Shown here in pieces: positions 17,976-27,257 of a DNA stretch of 64,000 nucleotides. Source of the stretch: Streptomyces sp. NBC_01235. Its GTDB lineage: Bacteria; Actinomycetota; Actinomycetes; Streptomycetales; Streptomycetaceae. The translations under genes were made by a program, and so were the position numbers. The notes under the pieces were generated by a model. The model ran no database searches, was not told where the DNA came from, and saw only the letters and a program-made list of their open reading frames with translations. Each line of letters starts with the position of its first letter. Positions within the stretch are counted from its first letter, which is position 1. The stretch spans positions 10,974,001 through 11,038,000 of the forward strand of contig NZ_CP108513.1 in assembly GCF_035989285.1 (NCBI RefSeq), given 5' to 3'.

Positions 17976-19196
17976 ATGACGCGAGGTGTCCCCATGCTCA
18001 TGCCGAACAACCCCTGCGGCCGCGTCGCCGTCCTCGGCGCCGGTCCGGCCGGTATGGCCGCGGCCCTGTCCACAGCCCAGGCCGGTCACGAGGTCGCCGT
18101 CTACGAGCGCTACCGCGAGGCGCGGCCGGCCGGCAACATCCTCAACCTGTGGCCGCCGCCCCTGAAGGCGCTCCGCATCCTCGGAGTGGACACCGAAGAC
18201 CTCGGCTCCCCCACGGATTCCGAGTTCCGCAACCTCCGGGGCCACGTGCGCGCGCACGTCAGGCAAGACCCGGAGACCAAGCGCGCATACGGCGGCGGGT
18301 TCATCGGACTGCTGCGGCCCGAACTGTACGAGCGGATGCTCGCCGCCATCCCGCCGGGCACCCTCCGGTTCAACCAGCAGGTGACCCGGATCGAGCAGAA
18401 CGACCACGCGGTCACTCTGAACTTCGCCGACGGCACCACAGCCGAGCACGACGTACTGGTCGGCGCCGACGGCATCGACTCGCTGGTACGGCGCACGCTG
18501 TGGGGGGATACGCCCAAGCGCGAGCACCGACTGCACATCTTCGGCGGATTCACCTTCACCGACGTCGACGGCACCGAACCGAACAAGTCCGTCCTGACGC
18601 ACAGCAGGACCGTGCAGGGAAGCTGGACATCGATCCGGCACAAGGGCCGCGACGGCTTCCAGTGGTGGGTACTCACCGCCACCGACCCCGACGCCCCGGC
18701 ACCGTCCGACCTCAAGGCCGCGGCCACCGCGTTGGCCGCGGAGTTCCCCGCGCCCCTGCCCGGGCTGATCGCCCAGACAGAGCCGGACAACGTCCAACGC
18801 TGGGTGCTGCGCGACCGGCCCCGTCTGCAGCAGTGGTCCAAGGGACGGTCCACCCTCGTAGGCGACGCAGCACACCCGACCTCCCCCTACGCCGCCTACG
18901 GCGCGGGCATGTCCATCGAGGACGGCTACTTCCTCGGCCGGGCCCTGCGCGGCGTCGACCTCAGCGACCTCACCGCCGTACAGCGTGCGCTGCAAAGCTA
19001 CGAGGACCCGCGCAAGCCCCACACCGCCCGGCAGGTCCAGCAGGCATGGATTCTCGGCCAGGTCTTCCACCACGCGCCGGCACCACTGCGGCCGGTCCGC
19101 GACTTCATCCTCGACCACACCCCGCTTCTGCAGAAGGTCGCCGGCGACACCAACCCCCGCGAAATCCAGAAGCAACTGGCCCTCATCCAGGACTGA
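17976..19196 (+). CDS. class A FAD-dependent monooxygenase
   Basis: Flavoprotein hydroxylase of the PHBH/salicylate hydroxylase type, 406 aa. FAD motif GAGPAG is near residue 21, the 'LVGADGIDSLVRR' DG motif lies mid-protein, and the second FAD contact 'LVGDAAHPTSPYAAYGAGMS' is in the C-terminal half. Such enzymes hydroxylate aromatic or polyketide substrates using NAD(P)H and O2. The start may be ATG 17976 or ATG 17994; the latter has GAGGTG 7 bp upstream. Controlled probably by the divergent TetR gene. Confidence 0.9.
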   Translation: MTRGVPMLMPNNPCGRVAVLGAGPAGMAAALSTAQAGHEVAVYERYREARPAGNILNLWPPPLKALRILGVDTEDLGSPTDSEFRNLRGHVRAHVRQDPETKRAYGGGFIGLLRPELYERMLAAIPPGTLRFNQQVTRIEQNDHAVTLNFADGTTAEHDVLVGADGIDSLVRRTLWGDTPKREHRLHIFGGFTFTDVDGTEPNKSVLTHSRTVQGSWTSIRHKGRDGFQWWVLTATDPDAPAPSDLKAAATALAAEFPAPLPGLIAQTEPDNVQRWVLRDRPRLQQWSKGRSTLVGDAAHPTSPYAAYGAGMSIEDGYFLGRALRGVDLSDLTAVQRALQSYEDPRKPHTARQVQQAWILGQVFHHAPAPLRPVRDFILDHTPLLQKVAGDTNPREIQKQLALIQD

Positions 19197-19223
19197 TGCA
19201 CCGCTGGAGGGGATCTGGTCGAT

Positions 19224-19306
19224 CCCACGTCGCCTTCAGTGAGAAGCCGCTCAACGGATCACGGACGTGCAGATCGAACAGGGTTCCTGGCCGGGTGATC
19301 TTCCGG
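19224..19306. repeat. 83-bp direct repeat, copy 2
   Basis: Second copy of the sequence at 15393-15475, same orientation, two mismatches. It lies between the monooxygenase gene and the IS5-type transposase at 19382. The two copies bracket the intact IS and the TetR/monooxygenase pair. Confidence 0.85.
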
Positions 19307-19381
19307 CGGTACGCGCATGAAGACAGGGCCTCTCGGTAGCTCGGGGATGCGAATCCGACCGAGCAGTGCCGGGAGGCCCTG

Positions 19382-20302
19382 GTGTCGTTGTTGTACGCGT
19401 CCCAACCCGTTCAGTTCAACTCGGCTGCTCCATCGTGTGACTGCCTTGCGCATGTGTACGGCAACGCGGCCGACCATCCGGACCGGGAGCGCCGGTATCC
19501 CTCCGACATGTCGGACGCGGAATGGGCGGCCGTCCGGCCTTTGCTGCCGGTGCCGGCCTGGCTCCAGGGCAGGGGCGGGCAGCCCGAGGGCTACTGCCAC
19601 CGCCAGCTGCTGGACGCGATCCGTTACCTGGTCGCGGGCGGGATCTCCTGGCGGGCAATGGGCGTGGACTTCCCTGATTGGGGCCGGGTTTACGCCTTCT
19701 TCCGCCGCTGGCGCGAGCACGGGCTGATCACAGAGTTCCACGACCGGCTGCGCGGACGGGTGCGTGAGCGGGAGGGGCGTGAGGCGGAGCCGACGGCCGG
19801 GATCATCGACGCGCAGTCGGTGAAGGCCGCGGCCACGGTGCCGTCCGTCTCGCGAGCCTGGGACGGCGGGAAGAAGGTGGGCGGCCGCAAGCGGCACATC
19901 GTGACCGACTGCCTCGGTCTGCTGCTGGTCGTCGCGGTGACCGCCGCGAACGTCGGGGACCGGGATGCCGCAGTGGGCCTGCTGCAGCGGCTGCGCCGCC
20001 TGCACCGTGACATCTGCCTGGTCTGGGCCGACGGCGGTTACACCGGCGGCCTGGCCGACTGGTGCCGGAACAAACTCGCGCTCACCCTTCAGGTCGTCAA
20101 GCGCACCGACGATATGGAGGGGTTCGTGGTGCTGCCGAGGCGCTGGGTGGTGGAGCGCACGTTCGCGTGGTTGATGCATTCGCGCCGACTGGCCCGGGAC
20201 TACGAGACGTTGCCGGCCAGCAGCGAGGCGATGATCCGGTGGTCGATGGTCACGCGGATGGGGCGGCGTCTGGCGCGGGCGCGGGCCGCCGGCCGGCGCT
20301 GA
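19382..20302 (+). CDS. IS5-family transposase
   Basis: Transposase of 306 aa. N-terminal domain 'YPSDMSDAEWAAVRPLLP' and 'LLDAIRYLVAGGISWRAM' are classic for IS5-group elements with the DUF4096-type head; the DDE core shows 'GIIDAQSVKAAA' (first Asp), 'WADGGYTGGLADW' (second Asp) and 'RRWVVERTFAWLMHSRRL' (Glu). The frame is intact. The GTG start follows a short inverted AGGGCCTC/GAGGCCCT motif (about 19326-19380) that may be part of the element end. Exact element borders not determined. Confidence 0.88.
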   Translation: MSLLYASQPVQFNSAAPSCDCLAHVYGNAADHPDRERRYPSDMSDAEWAAVRPLLPVPAWLQGRGGQPEGYCHRQLLDAIRYLVAGGISWRAMGVDFPDWGRVYAFFRRWREHGLITEFHDRLRGRVREREGREAEPTAGIIDAQSVKAAATVPSVSRAWDGGKKVGGRKRHIVTDCLGLLLVVAVTAANVGDRDAAVGLLQRLRRLHRDICLVWADGGYTGGLADWCRNKLALTLQVVKRTDDMEGFVVLPRRWVVERTFAWLMHSRRLARDYETLPASSEAMIRWSMVTRMGRRLARARAAGRR

Positions 20303-20800
20303 ACATCCCCGACGTCTCCTGCACGATCCACCCGCGCTCCGCCAGGCGCCCGGCCTTCGAGCGCACCCCCTCGACCTTCGCCGACGTCGTCTGAAGGCCC
20401 AGCTCCGCCGTGATCTCCTTGGCCTTCAGCGGTTCTTGGCCCGCCGGCTGCCGCTCGTCGAGCACGCTCAGGATCCGTTGGTAGTCCGGCGCCAGCACCG
20501 TCCCCGGCAATCCTTCGCGCCAAGGCGGCACGATCGAGCCCGGCACCGGCGCGGGCGAGGGCACGGTTTCCCGCTCCGCCCCGGCCTCGATCACGGCGGT
20601 GGTCAGACAGCCGAGGCTGCTAGGGCCTCGACCAGCTCTTCCCGCGCGATCACCCGCCGGTCCAGCTCGATCTCGGCGGCCTCCAACACCCCAGCCAACC
20701 GGGCGACTTCCTCCCGCAGCCCTTCCACCCGCACCCGGGCAGCTGTCTCCCGCTCCTCCAGCATTCCCAGCACCGACGCCATCGCGCACCCCTCGCTCAT
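20295..20800 (-). pseudogene. IS-associated coiled-coil/winged-helix accessory gene, frameshifted
   Basis: The N-terminal part (20800 down to 20603) encodes a coiled coil beginning 'MSEGCAMASVLGMLEERE' with heptad-like Leu/Glu/Arg. A second frame (about 20600 to 20300) continues with a linker ending 'GSIVPPWREG' and a winged-helix-like segment 'LKAKEITAELGLQTTSAKVE'. Together they match a protein type I know beside Streptomyces IS elements. A frameshift near 20605 splits it and the C-terminus runs into the IS5-type gene. Function unknown. Confidence 0.55.
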
Positions 20801-20802
20801 GG

Positions 20803-21187
20803 AGCGGAAACAAGACGCCGGATGCCTCCCTCATTCCGAGCTAGACCATGCCTGACCAGCGGAAATCAAGCGATCACGTTCGGTTGAGATACGGCTTCGT
20901 AGACAACAACTGGACGTCCAGTTTCTACAGCGTGCTCAGGGGGCACTGCATCCTGGAAAACGGCCCCAAGGATCCATCCATGAACAGGGTGTTCGATCCG
21001 CCGATGCAGGCCCTGGACTGGGCACCCGACGCCTTCGGCGGACAGCAGAACGGAACGCCCAACCCCACTGCCTCGGCGATCTTCCGGGCCTCACTCTTGT
21101 CGTACGACAGGCGGTTGCGTCCAGGGAAGTGGTGTACGGGTTCGACCTGATCCGGGGGTTTGCTCCGGCATCGGGATGGTGCCCGCA
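20803..21187. other. no recognisable gene
   Basis: Short open frames on both strands, none with a domain I recognise. The minus-strand frame at about 21140-20930 ('LSYDKSEARKIAEAVGLGVP') has a protein-like composition but no identifiable family or ends. Treated as decayed DNA between two insertion sequences. Confidence 0.4.
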
Positions 21188-21189
21188 TA

Positions 21190-22520
21190 GATGAACGGCC
21201 ACCGGCTGATCTTCGAAGTGTCGAAGCCTCGAAGGAGATCAGCACGATGACCGCACCTGACAGTCTGCCCCTGCACGCCCTCGCCGAGGACAACCTCGCC
21301 GCGGCGAGTCCCGATCTGCTGCGCGCGATGATCAAGACGTTCGCCGACGCCCTCATGTCCGCGGAGGCCGACGCCCTCTGCAATGCCGAATACGGGCAGG
21401 TCAGCGACGAACGCGTCAACCACCGCAACGGCTACCGCCCACGCGAGTGGGACACGAGGGCCGGCACCGTCGAACTGGCCGTCCCCAAGCTGCGCCAGGG
21501 CAGTTACTTCCCGCACTGGCTCCTCGAACGGCGCCGCCGGGCCGAGCAGGCCCTGATCTCGGTGGTCGCCACCGCCTACCTGCTCGGCGTCTCCACCCGC
21601 CGAGTCGAGAAGCTCGCCGAGTCCCTCGGCGTCACCCAGCTGTCGAAGTCGCAGGTCAGCGCGATGGCCAAGCACCTGGACGAGCAGGTCGCCGCGTTCC
21701 GCAACCGGCCCCTCGACGCCGGACCCTACGCGTTCGTCTGGGTCGACGCACTGACCCAGAAGGTCCGCGAGGGCGGCCGCATCATCAACGTCCACGCGCT
21801 GATCGCGGTCGGAGTCAATGCCGACGGCCACCGCGAGATCCTCGGCATCGACGTCGCCACCGCCGAGGACGGTGCCGGCTGGCTCGCCTTCCTGCGCTCC
21901 CTGACCGCCCGTGGCCTGTCCGGCGTCCAGCTGGTCGTCTCCGACGCCCACACCGGCCTGGTGAACGCGATCGGCGCGGTCCTGCCCGGCGCCTCCTGGC
22001 AGCGATGCCGCACGCATTACGCCCGGAATCTGCTCAGCCAGGTGCCGAAGTCCGCCCAGCCCTGGGTGGCCACACTGCTGCGGACGGTCTTCGAACAGCC
22101 CGATGCCGACGCCGTCCAGGCCCAGATGCGACATGTGCTGGACGCGATGGAGGCCAAGTTCCCCAAGGCGGCAGCCCACTTGGACTCCGCCCAGCACGAA
22201 CTGCTGGCGTTCACCGCGTTCCCCCGCGAGATCTGGCGGCAGATCTGGTCGAACAATCCGCAGGAGCGACTGAACAAGGAAATCCGCCGCCGCACCGACG
22301 TGGTCGGCATCTTCCCCGACCGCACCGCCCTCATCCGACTCGTCGGCGCGGTGCTGGCCGAGCAGAACGACGAGTGGACCGAAGCCCGCCGATACATGGG
22401 ACTCGACCTGCTCGCCAAGACCCGCCTCCACCCGATCGAGTCACAAACCGACGACACCGTCCTCCCGACCGAACTCACCGCATAACCTCAAAACGAGATC
22501 ACCGAGTGGCCGTCAATACA
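21190..22520 (+). mobile_element. IS256-family insertion sequence
   Basis: One transposase gene flanked by imperfect inverted ends: the left end near 21190 (...GAACGGCCACCGGCTGATCT) matches the reverse complement of the right end near 22495-22520 (TTGACGGCCACTCGGTGATCT) at most positions. I could not fix the outer borders or a target duplication, so coordinates are approximate. Confidence 0.7.
21247..22485 (+). CDS. IS256-family (mutator-type) transposase
   Basis: 412-aa DDE transposase. It begins 'MTAPDSLPLHALAEDNLAA'. The zinc-ribbon-like 'HRNGYRPREWDTRAGTVEL' precedes the core; catalytic segments 'FVWVDALTQKVR' (first Asp), 'QLVVSDAHTGL' (second Asp) with 'WQRCRTHYARNLL' after it, and 'WSNNPQERLNKEIRRRTDVV' (Glu). 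ATG 21247 fits the family N-terminus. Intact and probably active. Confidence 0.92.
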   Translation: MTAPDSLPLHALAEDNLAAASPDLLRAMIKTFADALMSAEADALCNAEYGQVSDERVNHRNGYRPREWDTRAGTVELAVPKLRQGSYFPHWLLERRRRAEQALISVVATAYLLGVSTRRVEKLAESLGVTQLSKSQVSAMAKHLDEQVAAFRNRPLDAGPYAFVWVDALTQKVREGGRIINVHALIAVGVNADGHREILGIDVATAEDGAGWLAFLRSLTARGLSGVQLVVSDAHTGLVNAIGAVLPGASWQRCRTHYARNLLSQVPKSAQPWVATLLRTVFEQPDADAVQAQMRHVLDAMEAKFPKAAAHLDSAQHELLAFTAFPREIWRQIWSNNPQERLNKEIRRRTDVVGIFPDRTALIRLVGAVLAEQNDEWTEARRYMGLDLLAKTRLHPIESQTDDTVLPTELTA

Positions 22521-22676
22521 CCACTCCAGCGGACGTGACCCGACAGGCCCGTCTGCTGGCGTACGGCGGTTCGCTGCCGCTACGCCGCCGTTTGGTTCGC
22601 GGCTCTCGGCACGGTGCCCGCAGGGCGGCGCCGCCCGCCCTGCGGGCGAATACTGCAACTCTCGAATACCGACGCT

Positions 22677-23990
22677 TCACCAGTAGGGCGAGGGATCGAA
22701 CGGCAGCATGTGCGGGTCGCGGCGCAGCGGGAATCGGTTCACCGACACCGCCCGGAGCCGGGTGTACTTGCGTATCCCCTCAGCTCCGTGGCGGACGCCC
22801 AGCCCGGATCCCTTCCAGCCACCCATGGGCAGACCGAACGCCATGTAGTTGGACTGGACGTCGTTGACGGTGACGCAGCCGACCTCCAGCCGCTCGGCCA
22901 GCCTCCGGGCCCGGGCGGTGTCCTTGCCCACGATGGTGGCCTGCAGGCCGTAGGGGCTGTCGTTGGCGAGACGCACCGCCTCCTCCGCGTCGGCCACCTT
23001 CATCACCGGCAGTGTGGGGCCGAAGGTCTCCTCACGCATGCACGCCATCGAGTGGTCGACGTCGACCAGCAGCGTGGGCTCGAAGAACCGGCCCGGGCCG
23101 GACGCCGCGTGCCCGCCGACGAGCACCCGGGCGCCGCGCTCGACCGCGTCCGTCACGTGGTCCGTCACGACGTCCAGCTGGGGCGGGAAGGTCAGGGCGC
23201 CCACGTCGGTGCTGCCCGGCCCGTCCGGCCTGGCCTGGGTGACCTCCTCGAACCGCTCGCGCAGCCGGGCGACGAACCTCTCGTACACGGGGGCCTCGAC
23301 GTAGCACCGCTCGACCGACGTGCACATCTGGCCGCCGTTGACGAGAGCGCCGTGCAGGGCGACGTTGACGGCGCGCTCGACGTCGGCGTCCGCGAGGACG
23401 ATCAGGGCGTCCTTGCCGCCGAGTTCGAGCGAGCAGGGCACGAGCCGCTCCCTGGCCCGCGCCGCGACGGCCCGCCCGGTCCTCGTCGAGCCGGTGAACA
23501 TCACGAAGTCGACGGTGTCCACGACGGCCCGTCCGGTGGCGCCGGCGCCCGTGACGACCTGGAACACGTCCTTCGGCCAGCCGCACTCGCGGGCCAACCG
23601 CTCCATGAGGAGCGCGGTCAGCGGTGTGCACTCGGACGGCTTGAGGACGACGGTGTTGCCGGCGGCGAGCGCCGGGATGGCGTCGCCGAACGAGTTGATC
23701 AGCGGGTTGTTCCACGGCCCGATGACGCCGACCACGCCGAGCGGCACACGTTGCGTGTACATGCGGCGCCCCAGAACCAGTGGAGACAGTGAGCGGACCC
23801 TGGTCTCGGCGAGCAGCCGCGGGGACTGTCTGGCCCAGTGGGCGAAGGCGCCGACGCAGTAGACCACCTCGATGACCGCGTCCTCCTCCGCCTTGCCGTT
23901 CTCGGCGACGATCGAGTCCACGATTTCCTGACGGTGGGTCAGCATCCAGTGACGGGCGCGCGCGAACAGTCGCGAACGGGCGTCGGCACG
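22677..23990 (-). pseudogene. aldehyde dehydrogenase lacking its N-terminus
   Basis: About 440 residues of an ALDH: recognisable from 'RSRLFARARHWMLTHRQEIV' onward, with 'VIGPWNNPL' (catalytic Asn), 'SLELGGKDALIV' (Glu), 'NGGQMCTSVERC' (nucleophile Cys) and 'EETFGPTLPVM'. The first 40-50 residues of the family are missing; upstream of about 23990 the frame continues into unrelated Arg/Ala-rich sequence where a fragment of another gene begins on the opposite strand. A deletion fusion is the simplest explanation. Confidence 0.75.
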
Positions 23991-24159
23991 GCCTGCGCAT
24001 CGCCGCGTTCCCCGTACGGCCGGACGGCACGCTCGACGCGCCGCGCCCCTGGGGTTCGCTGGTCTCACCCCTGCTGTGGCGGCTGGTCAACGACGGGGGA
24101 CCGGCCGGCCGGGTCACCCGGAAGGTCTCAACCCTGCTGGACCATCCCCAGATCGCCAA

Positions 24160-24420
24160 GCGCTCCGCCTCACCGATCGCCCCGGACGGTCTCGCCTGGG
24201 ATCAGGACGGACGGACCGTCTGGGTCGCCAACGCCCTGCGCGGCGAGTGCGTCCGCGTGGCGGAGGGTGGACAGCTCCTCGACCGCGTGGCCACCAGCCA
24301 GCACACGCTCAGCTGCCTGGTGGCCAGCGATGACGGCCGCACCCTGTTCGCGGCGACCGTCCCGACCGACGACCCCGTGCACGCCGCCGAACTCAATGCC
24401 AGCAGGTCGCGGGTGCGATC
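24160..24420 (+). pseudogene. SMP-30/gluconolactonase fragment
   Basis: One frame reads 'IAPDGLAWDQDGRTVWVANA', then 'CVRVAEGGQLLDRVATSQ' and 'GRTLFAATVPT', which is the C-terminal beta-propeller part of SMP-30/gluconolactonase lactone hydrolases (PDGxA..DxxGxVWVAN). The N-terminal half is absent, replaced by the truncated aldehyde dehydrogenase, and the C-terminal end is cut near 24420. Confidence 0.6.
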
Positions 24421-24534
24421 CCACAGCTCATTCGCCTGCTCGTGCCCACCATCGAAGCCAAAGGGCGGCGCGAGCGCGACCGTCTCCTGCGCGCCGGCCG
24501 CACCCGGCTGTCGGACCCGTCCGGAGGTGCGTGA
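24408..24534 (+). pseudogene. C-terminal tail of an unidentified gene
   Basis: An open frame 'IPQLIRLLVPTIEAKGRRER' and further to TGA (24532-24534) overlaps the possible ATG at 24534 of the following gene. The overlap is typical of real operons, so this looks like the genuine 3' end of a gene whose 5' part was lost when the SMP-30 fragment was joined to it. Family not recognised. Confidence 0.35.
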
Positions 24535-24554
24535 TGACGATCGAGGAGGACCGC

Positions 24555-25802
24555 ATGAGCACATCTGCGATATCCACGCCCGACCAGGTGCGGGCCGCCG
24601 TCAGTGGGTTGAGCGAGGTCCGGATGACCCAGCTCGCCAAGGCGACCGAGCACCTGGAACCCCCTTTCGCCGTGGTCGACCTGGACGCCTTCGACCTCAA
24701 CGCCGCCGACCTGGCCCGCCGTACAAGCGGCAACGCCACCATCCGCCTCGCCAGCAAGTCAGTTCGCAGCCGCGACCTGATCCGACGCGCGGCTGAACGA
24801 CCGCGCTACCACGGCATCCTCGCCTTCACCCTGCCCGAGGCCCTGTGGCTCGCCGAAGAGTATGACGACGTGGTGATCGGCTACCCGACAACCGACCAGG
24901 AAGCGTTGCGGCGTCTCGCCGCGGACGACCGCGCCGCCGAACGCGTCACCCTGATGATCGACTCGGTCGGCCACCTGGACTTCGTCGACGAGGCCGTGGG
25001 CCCGAAGCGCCCCGACCTCAGGGTGTGTATCGACCTGGACGCATCGCTCGAACTGTTGGGTGGGCGCGTCCACCTGGGCCCGTACCGCTCACCCGTACAC
25101 ACCCCGCAGCAGGCCGCGGACCTTGCCCGCGCCATCACCGAGCGGCCCGGCTTCCGGCTCGTGGGCGTGATGTCGTACGAGGGCCAGATCGCCGGCCTGG
25201 GAGACAACCCGCTCGGCTCGCCCATACAGGGTGTGTTGCGCCGGGCCATGCAGCGCCTGTCGGCCCGCGAGCTCGCCGAACGCCGGGCCGCCGTCATCGC
25301 CGCCGTCGAGAACGTCGCACCACTGGAGTTCGTCAACGGCGGAGGCACCGGAACCGTCGAGCAGACCGCCGCCGAGCACGTCATCACCGAAATAGGGGCG
25401 GGATCGGGGCTCTACGGACCCGGGCTGTTCGACCACTACCGCCGCTTCCGGCCTCGTGCCGCCGCGTTCTTCGTCATGCCTGTCGTACGCCGCCCCACGG
25501 CGAAGATCGCCACTCTGCTCGGCGGCGGCTGGGTCGCCTCGGGACCGGTGGGTGCCGACCGGCTGCCGACGCTCAGCTGGCCCCACGGTCTGAAGCTGAC
25601 TCCGCTCGAAGGCGCCGGAGAGGTCCAGACCCCCGTGCTGGGCGAGGCCGCGCACGGCCTGCGGCTCGGCGACCACGTATGGCTGCGCCACGCCAAAGCC
25701 GGCGAGCTGTGCGAACGCGTCAACACCCTCCACCTGGTGTCCGGCTCCGAGGTCGTCGGCCAGGTGCCCACTTACCGAGGCGAGGGACAGGCGTTCCTCT
25801 GA
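24555..25802 (+). CDS. PLP-dependent amino acid deaminase/aldolase (alanine racemase fold)
   Basis: 415-aa fold-type III PLP enzyme resembling D-threonine aldolase/D-serine dehydratase-like 'amino acid deaminase' proteins. PLP lysine Lys68 is in 'RLASKSVRSRDLIRRA'; the barrel motifs 'RVCIDLDASLELLGGRVHLG', 'GVMSYEGQIAG' and 'EFVNGGGTGTVE' follow; a C-terminal beta domain holds 'GDHVWLRHAKAGELCERVN', the metal-binding type region. ATG 24555 is preceded by GAGGAGG at 5 bp; ATG 24534 is possible. The downstream MFS gene may have imported its substrate. Confidence 0.85.
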   Translation: MSTSAISTPDQVRAAVSGLSEVRMTQLAKATEHLEPPFAVVDLDAFDLNAADLARRTSGNATIRLASKSVRSRDLIRRAAERPRYHGILAFTLPEALWLAEEYDDVVIGYPTTDQEALRRLAADDRAAERVTLMIDSVGHLDFVDEAVGPKRPDLRVCIDLDASLELLGGRVHLGPYRSPVHTPQQAADLARAITERPGFRLVGVMSYEGQIAGLGDNPLGSPIQGVLRRAMQRLSARELAERRAAVIAAVENVAPLEFVNGGGTGTVEQTAAEHVITEIGAGSGLYGPGLFDHYRRFRPRAAAFFVMPVVRRPTAKIATLLGGGWVASGPVGADRLPTLSWPHGLKLTPLEGAGEVQTPVLGEAAHGLRLGDHVWLRHAKAGELCERVNTLHLVSGSEVVGQVPTYRGEGQAFL

Positions 25803-25861
25803 ATCCCAACTGTGCCACCCCCCACTCGCCCTTCTGGCCGAACCCACCTCCCGGAGGCCCG

Positions 25862-26389
25862 ATGTCCGCCGAGTTCACATCACCCGCACCCGTGGTCGCG
25901 GCAGCCCCCGTGGGTGTCGTCGCGGACGGACCCACTCAGCCCGTGTCCCGTCGTTGGACGTTCGTCTACAGCCTGGTCTGGTTCGGCTACTGGATGGCCA
26001 ACCTCGTCCCCCTGCAACTGCTGATCCCCCAGCAGTTGCAGGAGATCGACCCGGCCGGCAAGGTCACCGACTACGCCGTCGTCAACGGCGTCTCGGGCTT
26101 CGTCGTCCTGCTCGCGCTCCCGGTCGCGGGAGCGCTGTGCGACCGTTCGCGCAGCCGCTTCGGCCGGCGCAGGGCCTGGCTGGGCGGTGGCGCGCTGGCG
26201 TTCGCGGCCGGTCTGCTGGCCACGGGCGCGCAGACCACCATGTGGGGAGTGACCCTGGCGTGGTCGGCGGCCATGCTCGGACTCGGCGCCGCGACCGCCG
26301 GCCTGACCGCGGTGATCGCCGACCGGGTGCCCGAGCGGCAGCGGGGCATGATATCCAGCGCCATCTACGGCCCGCAGGCCCTCGGCATC
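25862..26389 (+). pseudogene. MFS transporter truncated by IS630
   Basis: N-terminal 175 residues of a major facilitator (first five to six helices): 'WTFVYSLVWFGYWMANLVP', then the loop 'GALCDRSRSRFGRRRAWLGG', typical of GPH-like sugar/amino-acid MFS carriers, and 'VPERQRGMISSAIYGPQALG'. At about 26390 the frame passes directly into IS630 transposase sequence, losing half the carrier. A good RBS (CGGAGG) precedes ATG 25862, so a hybrid polypeptide may still be translated. Confidence 0.75.
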
Positions 26390-27078
26390 CTGCACCAGAT
26401 GGGCTTCACGGTGCAGGCCCCGGCGCGCCGGGCCGCCGAACGCGACGAGGACGCCGTGACCGGCTGGATCAAGGAGACCTGGCCCCGGGTGGAAAGACGG
26501 TGAGGGACCAGGAGGCGTGGCTGTGCTTCGCGGATGAGTCGGGCCAGCTGCTCCGGCCGCCGCAAGCACGGACCTGGTCCCGGCGTGGTCACACGCCCTG
26601 TGTCAGGGTCGGGGCCGCGGGCTCGGGACGCGTCTCCCTGGCTGGTCTGGTCTGCCGCAAGGCCGGCCGGCGCACCCGGCTGGTCTTCCGGATGCTGGTC
26701 CACCACGGCCGCAAAGGTGAGAAGAAGGGCTTTCGGGAAAGGGACTTCGCCGCGTTACTGGATGCCGCCCACCAGCAGCTCGGCGGCAACATCGTGCTGG
26801 TGTCGGACAACTACAGCCACCACGTCGACGCCGCGATGCGCGAACTGATCGGGAAACGGCCGTGGCTGACCGTCTTCCGTTTCCCCACCTACACCCCCGA
26901 CCTCAACCCGGCCGAGGGTGTGTGGACGCACCTGAAGAAGAGCCTGGGCAACCTGGCCCCATGCAGTATCGATGACCTGGCCGGGCTGGTCCGCACCCGC
27001 CTCAAACGGATGCAGTACCGGCCCGACCTGCTCGACGGGTTCATCGCCGAGACCGCACTCGTAACGACGCCACCATGA
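26390..27078 (+). pseudogene. IS630 transposase, truncated and frameshifted
   Basis: The first part ('LHQMGFTVQAPARRAAERDE' to 'WIKETWPRVE') is in one frame and ends at 26503. The catalytic part continues in the -1 frame from about 26495: 'AWLCFADESGQLLRPP' (first Asp), 'IVLVSDNYSHHVDAAM' (second Asp) and 'PTYTPDLNPAEGVWTHLKK' (Glu). The shift occurs at GTGGAAAGAC; IS630-type elements can use programmed -1 shifting, but with the N-terminal domain also missing this copy is unlikely to be active. Confidence 0.75.
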
Positions 27079-27103
27079 CGTCACCCCGAACCGCAAACCT
27101 CAG
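26390..27103 (+). mobile_element. IS630-family element, copy 1 (5'-truncated)
   Basis: Carries the DDE part of an IS630 transposase and ends at 27103, next to TA (27104-27105), the dinucleotide these elements duplicate. The N-terminal DNA-binding part is missing where it joins the MFS gene. The last 510 bp (26594-27103) are repeated inverted at 30508-31017. Confidence 0.8.
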
Positions 27104-27257
27104 TAGCTGGTCGTGGCCGACGAGGACAGGCGTCGCCTGGTCGGTGGACGAGGACATGGTGCTGACCGGCTTCAGGCCGGACCTGTCGTTCTTGTCGGAG
27201 GTCCGTCTGGGCCTCGGCGAGCGTCTCCACGCGCCGACCGCGCCCAGGAGACGTCCG

